Below, piece by piece: positions 1-6,781 of a stretch of 16,508 nt of DNA (positions are counted from its first letter, which is position 1; each line of letters starts with the position of its first letter). The notes beneath the pieces were generated by a model. It was not told the origin of the DNA, did not search any database, and saw only the letters and a list, made by a program, of their open reading frames with translations. A program made the position numbers and the translations under genes. This stretch comes from DATEHQ01 sp035279525 (lineage in GTDB: Bacteria > Chloroflexota > Dormibacteria > Dormibacterales > Dormibacteraceae): assembly GCA_035279525.1 (NCBI GenBank), contig DATEHQ010000069.1:1-16508 (forward strand), written 5' to 3'.

Positions 1-249
1 CAGCTCGCGGCCGACGCAAAGGCGGTCGGAGGCCGAGCTGGGAGACATCCGGCAGTTCTCCGCCACCCAGGAGACCGGGGAGTGGCCGAGCAGGTCGCCC
101 TCCCGAGTCAGCGTCCTGACCACCGAGGCGAACTTGCCCTCGAGCAGGTCGATGACCGAGCGCAGCCGGCGGGGATCTACGCTCCGGTCGTCCGCCTGGC
201 GGCCGAAAAGGCGGGCTGCCTGTTCGAGCAACTCGAGTTCGCCTGGCAC
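1..249 (-). CDS. DUF222 (13E12 repeat family) protein, N-terminal part
   Basis: An 83-codon open frame runs off the left edge of the window from a GTG at 249. It begins MPGELELLEQAARLFGRQ and reaches NCRMSPSSASDRLCVGREL, a segment that resembles the helix-turn-helix-like stretch of DUF222 proteins (the mycobacterial 13E12 repeat family), which usually carry a C-terminal HNH nuclease domain. That domain would lie outside the window, so nuclease function is inferred only. No Shine-Dalgarno sequence precedes the GTG; a TACAAT hexamer lies exactly six bases upstream, which points to a leaderless message. Some 13E12 genes in Mycobacterium belong to the SOS regulon, and a near-match LexA box sits in this promoter. 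Family assignment is from recognition of sequence style, fairly sure; the start is well supported. Confidence 0.7.
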   Translation of the reverse strand, partial: MPGELELLEQAARLFGRQADDRSVDPRRLRSVIDLLEGKFASVVRTLTREGDLLGHSPVSWVAENCRMSPSSASDRLCVGREL

Positions 250-284
250 GAGAACATTGTACCAAACGCCCGTTCTATTATCCA
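249..284 (-). promoter_or_regulatory. Leaderless promoter with LexA-like box upstream of the DUF222 gene
   Basis: Read on the minus strand: TGGATA (284-279, four of six -35 matches), a 17-base spacer, TACAAT (261-256, five of six -10 matches), six bases, then the GTG start at 249. The spacer contains GAACGGGCGTTT (275-264), which differs in one base from GAAC-N4-GTTC, the LexA operator core of actinobacteria and Bacillus. An operator placed between -35 and -10 would block RNA polymerase, so DNA-damage induction is a reasonable inference. Confidence 0.5.
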
Positions 285-289
285 GTAAA

Positions 290-488
290 TCTTTCCCAAA
301 AGAAGTTCACCCAGGTCCCGATCGAGCGCCTCCTGTCCCAACCTCGACACCCTCTTCGCAGTCGGCCCCCGATCTATTTCCTCCAGGCAAACCCCACCGC
401 CCCAGGCGCATCCCAGCCACCCTCTTCACAGCCCGTTTCCACGCATCCCCAGGCAGACTCCACCTCCCTCCTCACCATGGCCCCATCC
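290..488. other. Gene-free pyrimidine-rich stretch with a decayed duplication
   Basis: I see no credible gene between 290 and the hairpins at 489. The plus strand is strongly C-rich and the minus strand G-rich. Two diverged copies of a unit of about 66-70 bases can be aligned: CACCCTCTTCGCAGTC at 348-363 against CACCCTCTTCACAGCC at 418-433, and CCAGGCAAACCCCACC at 383-398 against CCAGGCAGACTCCACC at 449-464. It looks like an old tandem duplication in intergenic DNA. Confidence 0.4.
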
Positions 489-526
489 CCGGCCTTCGGC
501 CGGTACTTCCCCGCCAAGCGGGGAAG
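489..526 (-). terminator. Tandem GC-rich hairpins, possible operon terminator
   Basis: Two perfect stems lie about 70-105 bases downstream of the transglycosylase stop: CCGGCC/GGCCGG (489-494 and 498-503, 3-base loop) and CTTCCCCGC/GCGGGGAAG (506-514 and 518-526, 3-base loop). No T-tract follows on either strand, so a classical intrinsic terminator is not proven. The position, between the end of the five-gene minus-strand operon and the promoter of the next minus-strand gene, fits termination or 3' end protection. Confidence 0.4.
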
Positions 527-594
527 ACCTGCGGGGAAGGCCTGCTCCTCTGCATCCCACCCATCCACACCAAACCGTCAGACCTGCGGTTGGA

Positions 595-1434
595 TCAGCC
601 GAAGGTGTTCCAGTAATAGACGCGGTCGAGCCAACCAGGGTTGCCGCGGAAGGCGTGCGCCAGCGACTCCACGGCGTCGACATAGTTGTAGTCGAGGTTG
701 TAGTGATAGATCGCGTTGCGCATGTCGTAGGGCGCACCGTTGTGGGCGAGATACCGCGCCGCGGCGAGGATCGAGTCGTGCGGGTCCATGACGTTGCCGC
801 CGTTGCCGTACTCCTGCCACGTGCCCGGCTCGAACTGCATCGGCCCAAGCGCCCCGGCGGAGGACGGCCCGTTGATGCGTCCGAAGTTGCTCTCGATGTA
901 ATTGATCGCGGCCAGGTAGCTGCCATCGATCCCGTAGCGCTGCTGCGCCTCGAGGTAGTACGAGCGCAGCGAGCTGATCGGCCGAGCGTCCGTGTAGGCG
1001 TGGGTCAAGTGCGGGTTGACCAGGTAGTACTGGTCGATCCCCGCCAGGATGTAGATCGAGTGCAGCATCGAGATCACGTCCGTCAGCGAAGCGCCGAGGT
1101 CTGACGAAAGCAGCGGCAGGACGGCGGTCTCGACGCTCGAATAGCCCGCGATCTCGTAGATCCTCGACTGCTCCGCCCGCGCCGCGGCGCGAAAGTCGTA
1201 CGACGCGGCGTCCGTGGCGAGCTCGTGTCGGAGCGCGTCCGCCAGGTCCGCCGGCCGCTCCCCCGACAGCTCATTGAGCCGTGCGGTCGCCTGCGCCATC
1301 GCCAGCTCCTCCGCGATGACCCGCGCGGCCTCGTGATGCACGTTGGGCCCGGCGTCCACGTCCTGGGCGTGCACCGCACCGGCCGGCAGGGCGAGCACGA
1401 CCGCCGCGAGGACCGCGGCCGCGACTCGAATCAG
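595..1434 (-). CDS. Secreted lytic transglycosylase (SLT fold)
   Basis: A predicted 279-residue exported enzyme that would cleave the glycan strands of peptidoglycan. The SLT core has the catalytic glutamate in INYIESNFGR (about E181), followed by GALGPMQFEPGTW and a run of Asn/Tyr-rich motifs (IYHYNLDYNY) typical of the fold. The middle region (about 30-150) is helical and unassigned. Start choice: the first conventional codon, GTG at 1398, would cut into the signal peptide and has no ribosome site. Reading up to CTG at 1434 (or ATT at 1431) restores a full signal peptide, IRVAAAVLAAVVLALPAGA, with cleavage after VHA (residue 23), and GAGGGA lies five bases upstream of the CTG. The CTG overlaps the TGA of the upstream protease gene as CTGA, so translational coupling is likely. 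Last gene of the operon. Confidence 0.85.
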   Translation of the reverse strand: MIRVAAAVLAAVVLALPAGAVHAQDVDAGPNVHHEAARVIAEELAMAQATARLNELSGERPADLADALRHELATDAASYDFRAAARAEQSRIYEIAGYSSVETAVLPLLSSDLGASLTDVISMLHSIYILAGIDQYYLVNPHLTHAYTDARPISSLRSYYLEAQQRYGIDGSYLAAINYIESNFGRINGPSSAGALGPMQFEPGTWQEYGNGGNVMDPHDSILAAARYLAHNGAPYDMRNAIYHYNLDYNYVDAVESLAHAFRGNPGWLDRVYYWNTFG

Positions 1435-3560
1435 GCCGTTCCCTCGACCGCCGTCAGGTCCGTGCGCTCATCGGGAACCAAGGTGATGTCCTCCGGATAG
1501 GGATCGGATGCATTCGGCATCCGCAGGCCAACCGAGTCGAGCAGACCAGAGATCTCATCGCCCATCAGCTCGCCACCCTGCGCAAGGAGCGCTTCCGACG
1601 CCTGGTCGATCGCCTCCTTGTTCACGTACATGAGGCGCCAGTCATCGATGTAAGCCGAACCAAGCACCTGCGCGACGATGCGCCGCGCTCGCGGGTTGTG
1701 CAGCACCGCCCCCTCCCACGTCGACTCCTCATGGATGCCCTGCGTCATCTCGGCGACCGAGATCAGGCTCTCGCCGATGTTGGCCGCCTTGACCGACGTC
1801 TCACGATCGAGGTTTTCAGGGCCCATGCCGACGGTGCCGACCATCCGGCACGCGACCGCGGTCACCTGCCGCAGGTCCCCGTAAACGCCTGCCGAGTTCT
1901 CCCCGTAGAAGACGCGCTCACAGGCGAGGGCGCCGAGCCCGTGCCGGATGTCCGCGGCGAGCTGCGAGCGGAACCGGGACCACTGTTCCTCTGTGGGCAG
2001 CGAAAGGTGATAGCCGCCGATCTCGCCCTGCACGCTCGCGCGACGGCGCACCGAGAGGCGCACATGCGCGTGGTCGGGCAGGTAGAAGTGGGAGGCCACC
2101 GCGTGGCCGACCTCGTGCCGCGCGATCGCGATCTTGTCGCGCTCCGTGTATTCGACCGGAATGGCGAGACCGGCCTCGACGTTGCCCATCGCCTCGCGGA
2201 TGTCCTGCCAGTTGAGCAAATCCCGGCCGTCCTCGAAGGCATACAGGAGAGCGAGAGACAGCACCTGCTCGATGTCGGCGGGCGAATAGTTCTCCGTGAT
2301 GCGAGCGAACTCATCGCGCTTGCTCGGCGTGTCCAGGGCCGGGTCGTGCTGCTTCTTGGCGAAGTACAGATCGGCGATGTCCTTGCGCGCCTCGCGCTTG
2401 GGCATCAGGAACATGATCTGCCGGCCGAAGCGGCCCGGCCGCACGAGCGCTTCGTCCAGCACCGAGGGACGGTTCGTGGCCCCGATGAAAAGGATGTTGT
2501 AGTTCGGCGCTTTGAGCGGCCGGATGCGAAGCGTCAGCTTGGTGCCGTTGAAAGCGATCATCCGCGGCAGGAAGAGGCCGTCCAGCGTCAGATTGATCAG
2601 GCCGCGGACCTGACGGATGATCAGGCCGGGATTGTCGATGCCGTCCATCAGGACGAGCAGCATGTTGAGGCCGAGCGTGGAGTTCCCGCCCATGAACATG
2701 CCGCCCATCATTCCGCCGCCACCGCCGCCGCCCATGCCCGCGCGACGGCTGCCCAGCGCGTCGATCTCGTCGATGAACACGATGCAGCCGCCCCACGTCT
2801 TCGCCTTCTTGCGAGCGGATCGCACCATGAGGTAGACGCTGAGGGCGTCGATGCCCAGGAACATGCCGGCGAACGATCCGCCGTTGGCGATCGAGATCGG
2901 CACGTGGAGCGATGAGGCGATTGCCTTGGCGAGCATCGTCTTGCCCGTGCCCGGAGGACCGACCATCAGCACACCGCGCTCGCGCTTTCCGCCCGCTTTG
3001 ACGAAAAGACGTCCGTGCTCGATCAACCTCAGGATCTTCTTCATCTCGCCGACGGCGGCCTTCTGGCCGCGCACGTCGTCGATGTTGACGCCGAAGTTGG
3101 CGTCGTCCGGGTTGATCATCGTCTTGCCGATTCGCGTGTAGATGTAGAAGGGCAGGAAGAAGATCGAGAACTGGGCGATGATCAGGAAGATCACGTACAG
3201 CAGGTTCGTAAGACCCGCCTGGATGACCTGCGGAATCACGGCGATGGCGTCGGCAGGTGCGAGGCCGAACGCGACATCCATGACCACGAAGTACAGGACG
3301 GGGATGGCGAGGATGTAGAGCGCGCGCTTCCAGAAGATCGCGCGGTTGGTTTCGACGGTCCGTTGGAGAACGTCGGTCTCCGCGGTGACGGATTCGCGGA
3401 CGATCAGCCAGCGCCGGATGATGCTGAGGACTCCGCGGCACACGAGCATCGCGACGAGCGCGAAGACCAGCGACCCCACGAGGCCGTACTGCAGCGCGAT
3501 GTCCGCGAAGGCAAACGCGGTGGCGCCGACGAAGAGCGTGAAGATCCAGAAGATGATCAC
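1431..3560 (-). CDS. FtsH-like membrane AAA+ zinc metalloprotease, atypical
   Basis: A 709-residue membrane-anchored ATP-dependent protease. Four hydrophobic segments (about 3-20, 27-48, 80-100 and 118-141) replace the two helices and extracytoplasmic domain of ordinary FtsH. The AAA+ domain has Walker A GPPGTGKT (201-208), Walker B IVFIDE (260-265), sensor-1 Asn in GATNRP, and arginine fingers in RPGRFGR (374-380). The peptidase domain has the zinc motif HEVGH (482-486) and the probable third ligand Asp in GDLRQVT (562), so both activities look intact. The pore loop reads FLG where FtsH has FVG. Two oddities: a glycine/methionine-rich stretch (275-292), and about 45 extra residues (310-354) between Walker B and sensor 1. 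The GTG start follows the DUF5317 stop by 7 bases. A distinct FtsH-like subfamily rather than canonical ftsH, so no symbol is given. Confidence 0.88.
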   Translation of the reverse strand: MIIFWIFTLFVGATAFAFADIALQYGLVGSLVFALVAMLVCRGVLSIIRRWLIVRESVTAETDVLQRTVETNRAIFWKRALYILAIPVLYFVVMDVAFGLAPADAIAVIPQVIQAGLTNLLYVIFLIIAQFSIFFLPFYIYTRIGKTMINPDDANFGVNIDDVRGQKAAVGEMKKILRLIEHGRLFVKAGGKRERGVLMVGPPGTGKTMLAKAIASSLHVPISIANGGSFAGMFLGIDALSVYLMVRSARKKAKTWGGCIVFIDEIDALGSRRAGMGGGGGGGMMGGMFMGGNSTLGLNMLLVLMDGIDNPGLIIRQVRGLINLTLDGLFLPRMIAFNGTKLTLRIRPLKAPNYNILFIGATNRPSVLDEALVRPGRFGRQIMFLMPKREARKDIADLYFAKKQHDPALDTPSKRDEFARITENYSPADIEQVLSLALLYAFEDGRDLLNWQDIREAMGNVEAGLAIPVEYTERDKIAIARHEVGHAVASHFYLPDHAHVRLSVRRRASVQGEIGGYHLSLPTEEQWSRFRSQLAADIRHGLGALACERVFYGENSAGVYGDLRQVTAVACRMVGTVGMGPENLDRETSVKAANIGESLISVAEMTQGIHEESTWEGAVLHNPRARRIVAQVLGSAYIDDWRLMYVNKEAIDQASEALLAQGGELMGDEISGLLDSVGLRMPNASDPYPEDITLVPDERTDLTAVEGTA

Positions 3561-3567
3561 GGCGGGG

Positions 3568-4089
3568 TCAACTCACTATACGGACTGGGGTTGCGGTCGA
3601 CACGAACACCAGGACCGCCAATCCGAGGGCGATCAGCACGTCGCCCGGGCTGTAAACCTCGGGCAGCGGATTGAGCGAGATCCAGTCTCCGAGCAGGTTG
3701 AGGTGCGTCGCAGATGTCATCACCGTGTACTGCCCGAGGCTGCCGTGCCGGGCGAGCATTCCCGCGAACTCGGAGGCCACGGGCATGCGGCCCGAGTTGA
3801 GCGCGATCACCAGCAGGTTCAGCGCGGCCCCGGCCGTGATCAGCCACACAAAGGGCAGCCGACTGAAGTGGACCACGGTCCAGGCCACGATCGCGGCCAG
3901 GGCCAGGACGTAGACGTACTGCGCACCGTCGACGCGGTTGAGCGGCGTCAGCAGCACGACCTCGCGGATGACCACCGCCCCGACCAGCACCCACGGCCAC
4001 CTGAATCGCAGCCGCGAAAGGTTGGTCACGCGGCCGCCGGTCAGCAGCCCGAAGACGAGACCGGCCAGCATCGCGACGATCCACAGCAA
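3568..4089 (-). CDS. DUF5317 family integral membrane protein
   Basis: A 173-residue, very hydrophobic protein with about five membrane segments. The pattern NSGRMPVASE, then THLNLLGDWI, then EVYSPGDVLIALG near the C-terminus is what I recognise as DUF5317, a family of unknown function found in Chloroflexi, Firmicutes and related groups. The likely start is TTG at 4089, three bases after the amidohydrolase stop; an in-frame ATG at codon 7 is the alternative but would shorten the first helix. It lies 7 bases upstream of the FtsH-like gene, so the two are very probably co-transcribed. A membrane partner or substrate of the protease is possible but only inference. Confidence 0.75.
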   Translation of the reverse strand: MLWIVAMLAGLVFGLLTGGRVTNLSRLRFRWPWVLVGAVVIREVVLLTPLNRVDGAQYVYVLALAAIVAWTVVHFSRLPFVWLITAGAALNLLVIALNSGRMPVASEFAGMLARHGSLGQYTVMTSATHLNLLGDWISLNPLPEVYSPGDVLIALGLAVLVFVSTATPVRIVS

Positions 4090-4092
4090 CGG

Positions 4093-5283
4093 CTACTCGG
4101 TGGCGAGCCGAGCCGCCGCCCCGGCGAGGACCTTGACACCGACCGGAAGCGCCGCCTCGTCGATGCGAAAGCCCGGCGAGTGATGCGCCGGCGGCGATTC
4201 GCCCTGCGGCATCGCGCCGAGCATGAAGTAGCAGCCCGGGATGCGCGTCAGGAACTCCGCGAAGTCATCGCTCACGGTCAGCGGCCGGCCCAGGACGCTC
4301 GCCTTGTCGCCGATCAACTCTTCGCCCACGCCCAGCACCGTGCGCGTGATGTTGGGTTCGTTCATCAGGGGTACGGTGCCGTGGACCAGGTCGAGCCTGG
4401 AGCTCACCTCGAACTCGGTCTCCGCTTCGCGCATGAGGTCGCGCAATCGGTCGAGCGCCTTCTCGCGCAGTGAATCGTCGAATGTGCGCAAGCTGCCCTG
4501 AACGAGCACGCCACGCGGCACGATGTTCCAGGCGCCATCGCTGCTGATGTTGCCGATGGTCGAGTGGCACTGCACTCCGTCGTGGACCAGGCCCTCGACG
4601 ACCGTGTGCAGCCGCTCCACGAAGAACGCCTGCGCGGCGAGCACGTTGCCGCGGCGCCCCATCATCCCGCCGTGACCGCCCGGTCCGATGAACCGGATGT
4701 CGAACGCATCAGACCCGGCCCACATCAAGCCAGGCCGCGAGATCACAGTCCCGGATTCGAGAAAGCTCGCGATGTGCAGGCCGAGGACCGAATCGGGTCG
4801 ATGGTCGTCGAGCAGCCCCTTCGCGATCATCGCCTTCGCGCCCTCGACGATCTCCTCGGCCGGTTGGAACACGAAGAGGTATTTGCCCCGCACGTCCCAG
4901 ATCCGATCGACCAGGGTCCGCGCGACGCCGATCATGATCGACATGTGGGCGTCGTGCCCACACGCGTGCATGCGGCCGTCGCTGCGCGAGGCGAAGTCGA
5001 CGCCGGATTCTTCGTGAATGGGGAGCGCGTCGATGTCGGCGCGCAGCATCACCGTCTTGCCAGGACGTCCGGTGTCGAGCATCGCGACGACGCCGGTTTC
5101 GGTGGGACAGTGCTTGATCTCGAGCCCGAGCTGCCGGAGCCGTTCGGTCAGCTGGCGGCTGGTCTCGTGCTCGCTGAAGCTGATCTCGGGATGCCGGTGG
5201 AAATGCCGGCGCAGCTCGATGACCTCGTCGATCACGGAGTTCGACGGCAGCGGAGTGGTGAGACGGTTCGCATCTTCACTCAT
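4093..5283 (-). CDS. M20D family metallo-amidohydrolase
   Basis: A 396-residue cytoplasmic zinc amidohydrolase of the M20D group (N-acyl-amino-acid amidohydrolase, hippurate hydrolase and IAA-amino-acid hydrolase relatives), which release an acyl group from an amino acid or small peptide. Seen motifs: ADIDALP (82-88), MHACGHDAH with metal ligands Cys108 and His110, PAEE (141-144) carrying the catalytic glutamate pair, GLHIASFLESGT, WNIVPRGVLVQGSLRTF in the dimerisation domain, VSDDFAEFL, and HHSPGF near the end. The length is normal for the family. The frame stays open further upstream, but ATG at 5283 is preferred because it overlaps the regulator stop in ATGAGTGA, an arrangement typical of translational coupling. 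The substrate cannot be told from sequence. Next to a transglycosylase, action on cell-wall-derived acyl peptides is one guess. Confidence 0.9.
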   Translation of the reverse strand: MSEDANRLTTPLPSNSVIDEVIELRRHFHRHPEISFSEHETSRQLTERLRQLGLEIKHCPTETGVVAMLDTGRPGKTVMLRADIDALPIHEESGVDFASRSDGRMHACGHDAHMSIMIGVARTLVDRIWDVRGKYLFVFQPAEEIVEGAKAMIAKGLLDDHRPDSVLGLHIASFLESGTVISRPGLMWAGSDAFDIRFIGPGGHGGMMGRRGNVLAAQAFFVERLHTVVEGLVHDGVQCHSTIGNISSDGAWNIVPRGVLVQGSLRTFDDSLREKALDRLRDLMREAETEFEVSSRLDLVHGTVPLMNEPNITRTVLGVGEELIGDKASVLGRPLTVSDDFAEFLTRIPGCYFMLGAMPQGESPPAHHSPGFRIDEAALPVGVKVLAGAAARLATE

Positions 5284-6064
5284 GGATGGCGACCAGGCTG
5301 TAGCCGCGCGCCGACGCGCGGACGAAGCGCGAGCCGAGGTCGGGCTCCAGCTCATCGAGCCGCCTGCGCAGCGTGAGGAGAGCGGAGTGGACAGTCGAGT
5401 GCGCCGCGTTGTCGCGGAACAGGCCGGCTTCGATCAGGTCGCGCGCGGTCGCGGGCTTCGATCCCTGGGCGAGGAAGAGGACGAGGGCGGCCTGCTGCTG
5501 CGTGAGACGGATCTCCTTCTCGCCGAGCTTCACCCCGCGTCGCGTGGGGTCGAACTCGAGACGGCCGAAGCGATAGTTGCCGGGACGGCCGGTTCCGCGC
5601 TCGACCAGCCGCGCGGCGAGATCGGAGTAGATGTGCGCCATCGGTACGTTGCCCTTCACGAAATACGAGCTGGCGCCGAGCTCGTACGCGTGACGGATGG
5701 CGGCGGAGTTGACCTGGGCCGCGGACAGGACGATGACCGGAAGGCCGGGGTGCTTCTGGCGGATCCAGGTCAGGAGGTCGAAGCCGGAAGTCTCACCTTC
5801 GTCCAGCACGAGGTCGAGCAGCACCGCGGCGACCCTCTCGTGCTCCAGCACCTCGCGTGCCTCGAGCGCGGAGGAGGCTACCGAAGGCCGGTAGCCGAGA
5901 TCGTGTAGGTCGATCCGCAACTGCTGCTGCATGGCGGCCTCGTCCTCGACCACGAGCACCGAGGAGCCCAGCACGTCGGCCGGCCGGTAGACCTCGAGCC
6001 CGGGCGGGAGGGGTGGCAGGCGAACCTCTCGGGTTCGCCCCGGATTCTGCGTTGGCGGTCGCAT
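5276..6064 (-). CDS. OmpR/PhoB-type DNA-binding response regulator
   Basis: A 262-residue two-domain regulator. A proline-rich N-terminal tail (LPPLPPGLEV) precedes a receiver domain with acidic pair Glu40-Asp41 in VLVVEDE, phospho-acceptor Asp84 in LLDLVLDE, Ser114 and Lys137, so it should be phosphorylatable. The C-terminal half (about 160-262) reads as a winged helix: YRFGRLEFDPTRRGV, then LTQQQAALVLFLAQ, TVHSALLTLRRRLDEL and VRASARGYSLV, close to Trans_reg_C. ATG at 6064 is preferred because GGAAA lies eight bases upstream; a TTG at 6079 would add five residues. It heads the five-gene operon with amidohydrolase, DUF5317, protease and transglycosylase genes, which it may control. No kinase is adjacent in the operon, so the divergent kinase at 6782 is the likely phosphate source. 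Confidence 0.88.
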   Translation of the reverse strand: MRPPTQNPGRTREVRLPPLPPGLEVYRPADVLGSSVLVVEDEAAMQQQLRIDLHDLGYRPSVASSALEAREVLEHERVAAVLLDLVLDEGETSGFDLLTWIRQKHPGLPVIVLSAAQVNSAAIRHAYELGASSYFVKGNVPMAHIYSDLAARLVERGTGRPGNYRFGRLEFDPTRRGVKLGEKEIRLTQQQAALVLFLAQGSKPATARDLIEAGLFRDNAAHSTVHSALLTLRRRLDELEPDLGSRFVRASARGYSLVAIHE

Positions 6065-6092
6065 ACTGCGATTTTCCAAGGTATCGGCCTTA

Positions 6093-6131
6093 ATGAGTCT
6101 TTACGATTATTGACGATTCAAGCACTGTCAA
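6093..6131 (-). promoter_or_regulatory. Control region with 10-base phased repeats upstream of the OmpR-type regulator
   Basis: On the minus strand, AATCGT occurs at 6118-6113 and 6108-6103, with a weaker third copy ACTCAT at 6098-6093, all exactly 10 bases apart. OmpR/PhoB regulators bind direct repeats spaced about one helical turn, so this is a candidate binding site for the regulator encoded just downstream. A perfect -35 hexamer TTGACA lies at 6131-6126; AATAAT (6111-6106) could be a -10, but the 14-base spacer is short. Autoregulation is inference. Confidence 0.4.
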
Positions 6132-6196
6132 ACTCGAACGGGCCGCGTCATACTCTCCGTCGGACCTGGCGCAAATTGGAAAAACAAAGGGGTAAG

Positions 6197-6316
6197 ATGG
6201 GGATGACTTGGAGGGTTAGGGTCCAGGGTGTGATCTTGGCGGCTGTGCTTCTCGCGGCGCTCGCGGTCGCGTCGGGTGCTGACTTCGTCGAAGCATTCTC
6301 CTGGTTGAGCTGGTAA
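6197..6316 (+). CDS. Small hydrophobic peptide, 39 residues
   Basis: A short frame, too small for most gene callers, in the otherwise gene-free interval between two minus-strand regulator genes. It encodes MGMTWRVRVQG, then a hydrophobic stretch VILAAVLLAALAVASGA, and ends FVEAFSWLSW. AAGGGG at 6187-6192 is a good ribosome site four bases before ATG 6197; ATG 6203 is a second possible start, ten bases away. Basic N-terminus plus one hydrophobic segment suggests a single-pass membrane peptide or an exported peptide with an AXA-like VASGA site. Its stop lies four bases from the end of the convergent receiver gene. Function unknown; a role as membrane partner or signal of the surrounding two-component genes is only a guess. 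Confidence 0.45.
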   Translation: MGMTWRVRVQGVILAAVLLAALAVASGADFVEAFSWLSW

Positions 6317-6320
6317 GCAA

Positions 6321-6752
6321 CTAAGCGGAAGTCTGGCGCTCCCGTGAGCGCCGGATGGCGGGCGGGAGCAGCGCGTAGAGATCCGCCCGGTCGACTGCTT
6401 TGCTCATGTAGCCGACCACGTCCGGGTCGTCGGTCCCGGACGGGAAGACGGGGTAGGCGGTGTAGAAGATGACAGGCACCTTCTGCCCGCGCGTCCTCAA
6501 TTCGTTCAGGAGACCCCAGCCGTCCATCGGCTCGGGCAGCATCAGGTCGATGATCGCCACCTCGGGGTGGTCCGTCTGCGCGCGCTCCAACGCCTGGTCG
6601 GCGTCCTCGGCCATCGAGACCTTGTACCCAAGCATCCTGAGGTCGGTTTCCAGGATCACCCGCCAGGCGCGCTCGTCGTCTACAACGAGGACTGTCGAGC
6701 CGCGCAGATCCTCCGGCGTGGGGGCGATTGGCTTCGGCGGAGTGAACGGCAA
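6321..6752 (-). CDS. Single-domain response regulator (receiver only)
   Basis: A stand-alone receiver of 143 residues with no output domain, like Spo0F or CheY. All active-site residues are present: Asp25 and Asp26 in VLVVDDE, phospho-acceptor Asp69 in IIDLMLPEP, Thr98 in IFYTAY and Lys118 in GYMSKAV. A proline-rich tail (LPFTPPKPIAPTPEDLRGS) precedes the domain, as in the OmpR-type regulator nearby, which suggests common origin. The frame remains open far upstream, but the receiver begins close to the TTG at 6752, and reading further would run into the divergent kinase gene, so TTG is the best start. The 29-base gap to the kinase start and the absence of an output domain fit a role as phosphoryl intermediate for that kinase. 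Confidence 0.85.
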   Translation of the reverse strand: MPFTPPKPIAPTPEDLRGSTVLVVDDERAWRVILETDLRMLGYKVSMAEDADQALERAQTDHPEVAIIDLMLPEPMDGWGLLNELRTRGQKVPVIFYTAYPVFPSGTDDPDVVGYMSKAVDRADLYALLPPAIRRSRERQTSA

Positions 6753-6766
6753 GGTAATTCTGCGGC

Positions 6767-6772
6767 AGTATA
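6767..6772 (-). promoter_or_regulatory. Possible -10 element of the single-domain receiver gene
   Basis: TATACT (six bases, five matches to TATAAT) on the minus strand lies 14 bases before the TTG start at 6752, implying a leader of only a few bases. No good -35 at the usual distance is seen. The same bases read on the plus strand give TATATC (6769-6774), seven bases before the kinase ATG, so one short region may serve both divergent genes. Confidence 0.3.
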
Positions 6773-6781
6773 TCGGTGCCG

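Noticed and set aside
370..480. G-rich minus strand as possible G-quadruplex
   Set aside because: G runs are mostly two to four bases with irregular spacing; no clear four-run motif with short loops stands out.
82..616. Overlapping plus-strand frames at the left edge
   Set aside because: One is antisense to the DUF222 gene and the other crosses the pyrimidine-rich spacer with a Pro/Arg/Ser-rich product; no ribosome site or motif.
1698..2915. A 405-codon plus-strand frame opposite the FtsH-like gene
   Set aside because: Product is a shadow rich in Arg, Asp, Val and His; the minus strand holds Walker and HEVGH motifs over the same bases.
3346..4473. A 375-codon plus-strand frame across DUF5317 and amidohydrolase genes
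   Set aside because: It spans parts of three well-supported minus-strand genes and shows no family features.
5284..5355. Upstream extension of the M20D protein by 24 residues
   Set aside because: The extension is Arg/Ser/Ala-rich, lies fully inside the regulator gene and has no family counterpart; ATG 5283 overlaps the regulator stop neatly.
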